A stretch of DNA of 54,553 nucleotides. Origin: Ectocarpus siliculosus (taxonomy: Eukaryota; Sar; Phaeophyceae; Ectocarpales; Ectocarpaceae). The position numbers were made by a program, and so were the translations under genes. The notes beneath the pieces are model-generated. The model made no database searches and was not told the DNA's origin. It saw only the letters and a list, made by a program, of their open reading frames with translations. The stretch spans positions 34,243-88,795 of the forward strand of contig FN648521.1 in the NCBI GenBank assembly GCA_000310025.1, written 5' to 3'. Of the stretch, positions 54,283 through 54,553 are shown one piece after another; the stretch's first letter is position 1; each line of letters starts with the position of its first letter.

Positions 54283-54553
54283 CTGCATAGATTCGGCCGG
54301 AGCGGGGATGCAGTTTCGAGGGACAATGCGGTAGTGAGTGTCTACGAACATACATGTGCCATGCTCTTGCACTCTTCCCGACGTCGGCGAGGTGTTGTGA
54401 GAGGTTCCACGTTTTTCCAGCCAGGGCATGCTTCCCACGGCCTGATTGTGGGAGTTATCTGTGCCCCTTGAGAATCACGGGGTGTGCAACAAATTCGGAA
54501 ATCTGAGGAAAAGTGCACTGAAGGACCGTGCCACGGGCGCATGGTAAGTGCAC

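Overview
The window looks like nuclear DNA of an intron-rich eukaryote with moderately high GC. I favour a brown alga or related stramenopile. That is inference from the style of the sequence: many short exons with GT/AG borders, nearly all in phase 0, large introns, a Copia element, and many small repeats. I recognised no species-diagnostic gene. There are no operons or bacterial signals. Most apparent long reading frames are chance frames or shadows; the real coding content is short exons that had to be read against splice sites and protein families.

Layout. 1-310 is a poor contig edge full of G/C homopolymers. 2293-3685 (+) holds the C-terminal exons of a PhoD-like phosphatase. 4.6-10 kb is mostly tandem and dispersed repeats with one candidate membrane-helix exon. 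10.0-12.9 kb has two inverted copies of a hAT-like non-autonomous element packed with CCCATGGG palindromes. Between them lies a two-exon helical module (11.3-11.8 kb, minus). 15.6-26 kb and 29.9-32.9 kb are two copies of one segmental duplication, each carrying a PARP-like ADP-ribosyltransferase gene on the minus strand. The 30.9-32.8 kb copy has five clean phase-0 exons and a complete H-Y-E triad. The other copy is broken by a young Copia retrotransposon (19207-25533) inside its first recognised exon and by a 2-nt loss at a later exon end. 33.4-36.8 kb has more helical modules, interrupted by a CCCATGGG element and a long hairpin. 37.0-38.2 kb carries a tandem pair of GGACGTCC-rich inverted-repeat elements, and 38.9-39.5 kb a Tc1/mariner-type MITE. 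44.2-47.1 kb (+) is a membrane-plus-coiled-coil gene. 51.0-51.1 kb (-) is a DnaJ J-domain exon. 51.4-54.3 kb (-) is a tandem array of the two-exon helical module.

The most unusual signal is this module family. It consists of an exactly 60-nt exon (a 20-residue helix with a W-[EK]-x-A-I core) followed by a phase-0 exon beginning near a Y-L-N-D-V-G motif and often ending in a K/E/R-rich coil. The pair is repeated in tandem at about 1-kb spacing, and copies are dispersed on the same strand. Several single-transmembrane exons, also phase 0, are scattered through the window and may supply the N-termini of the same kind of protein; that link is inference. All family assignments are by eye, without database searches.
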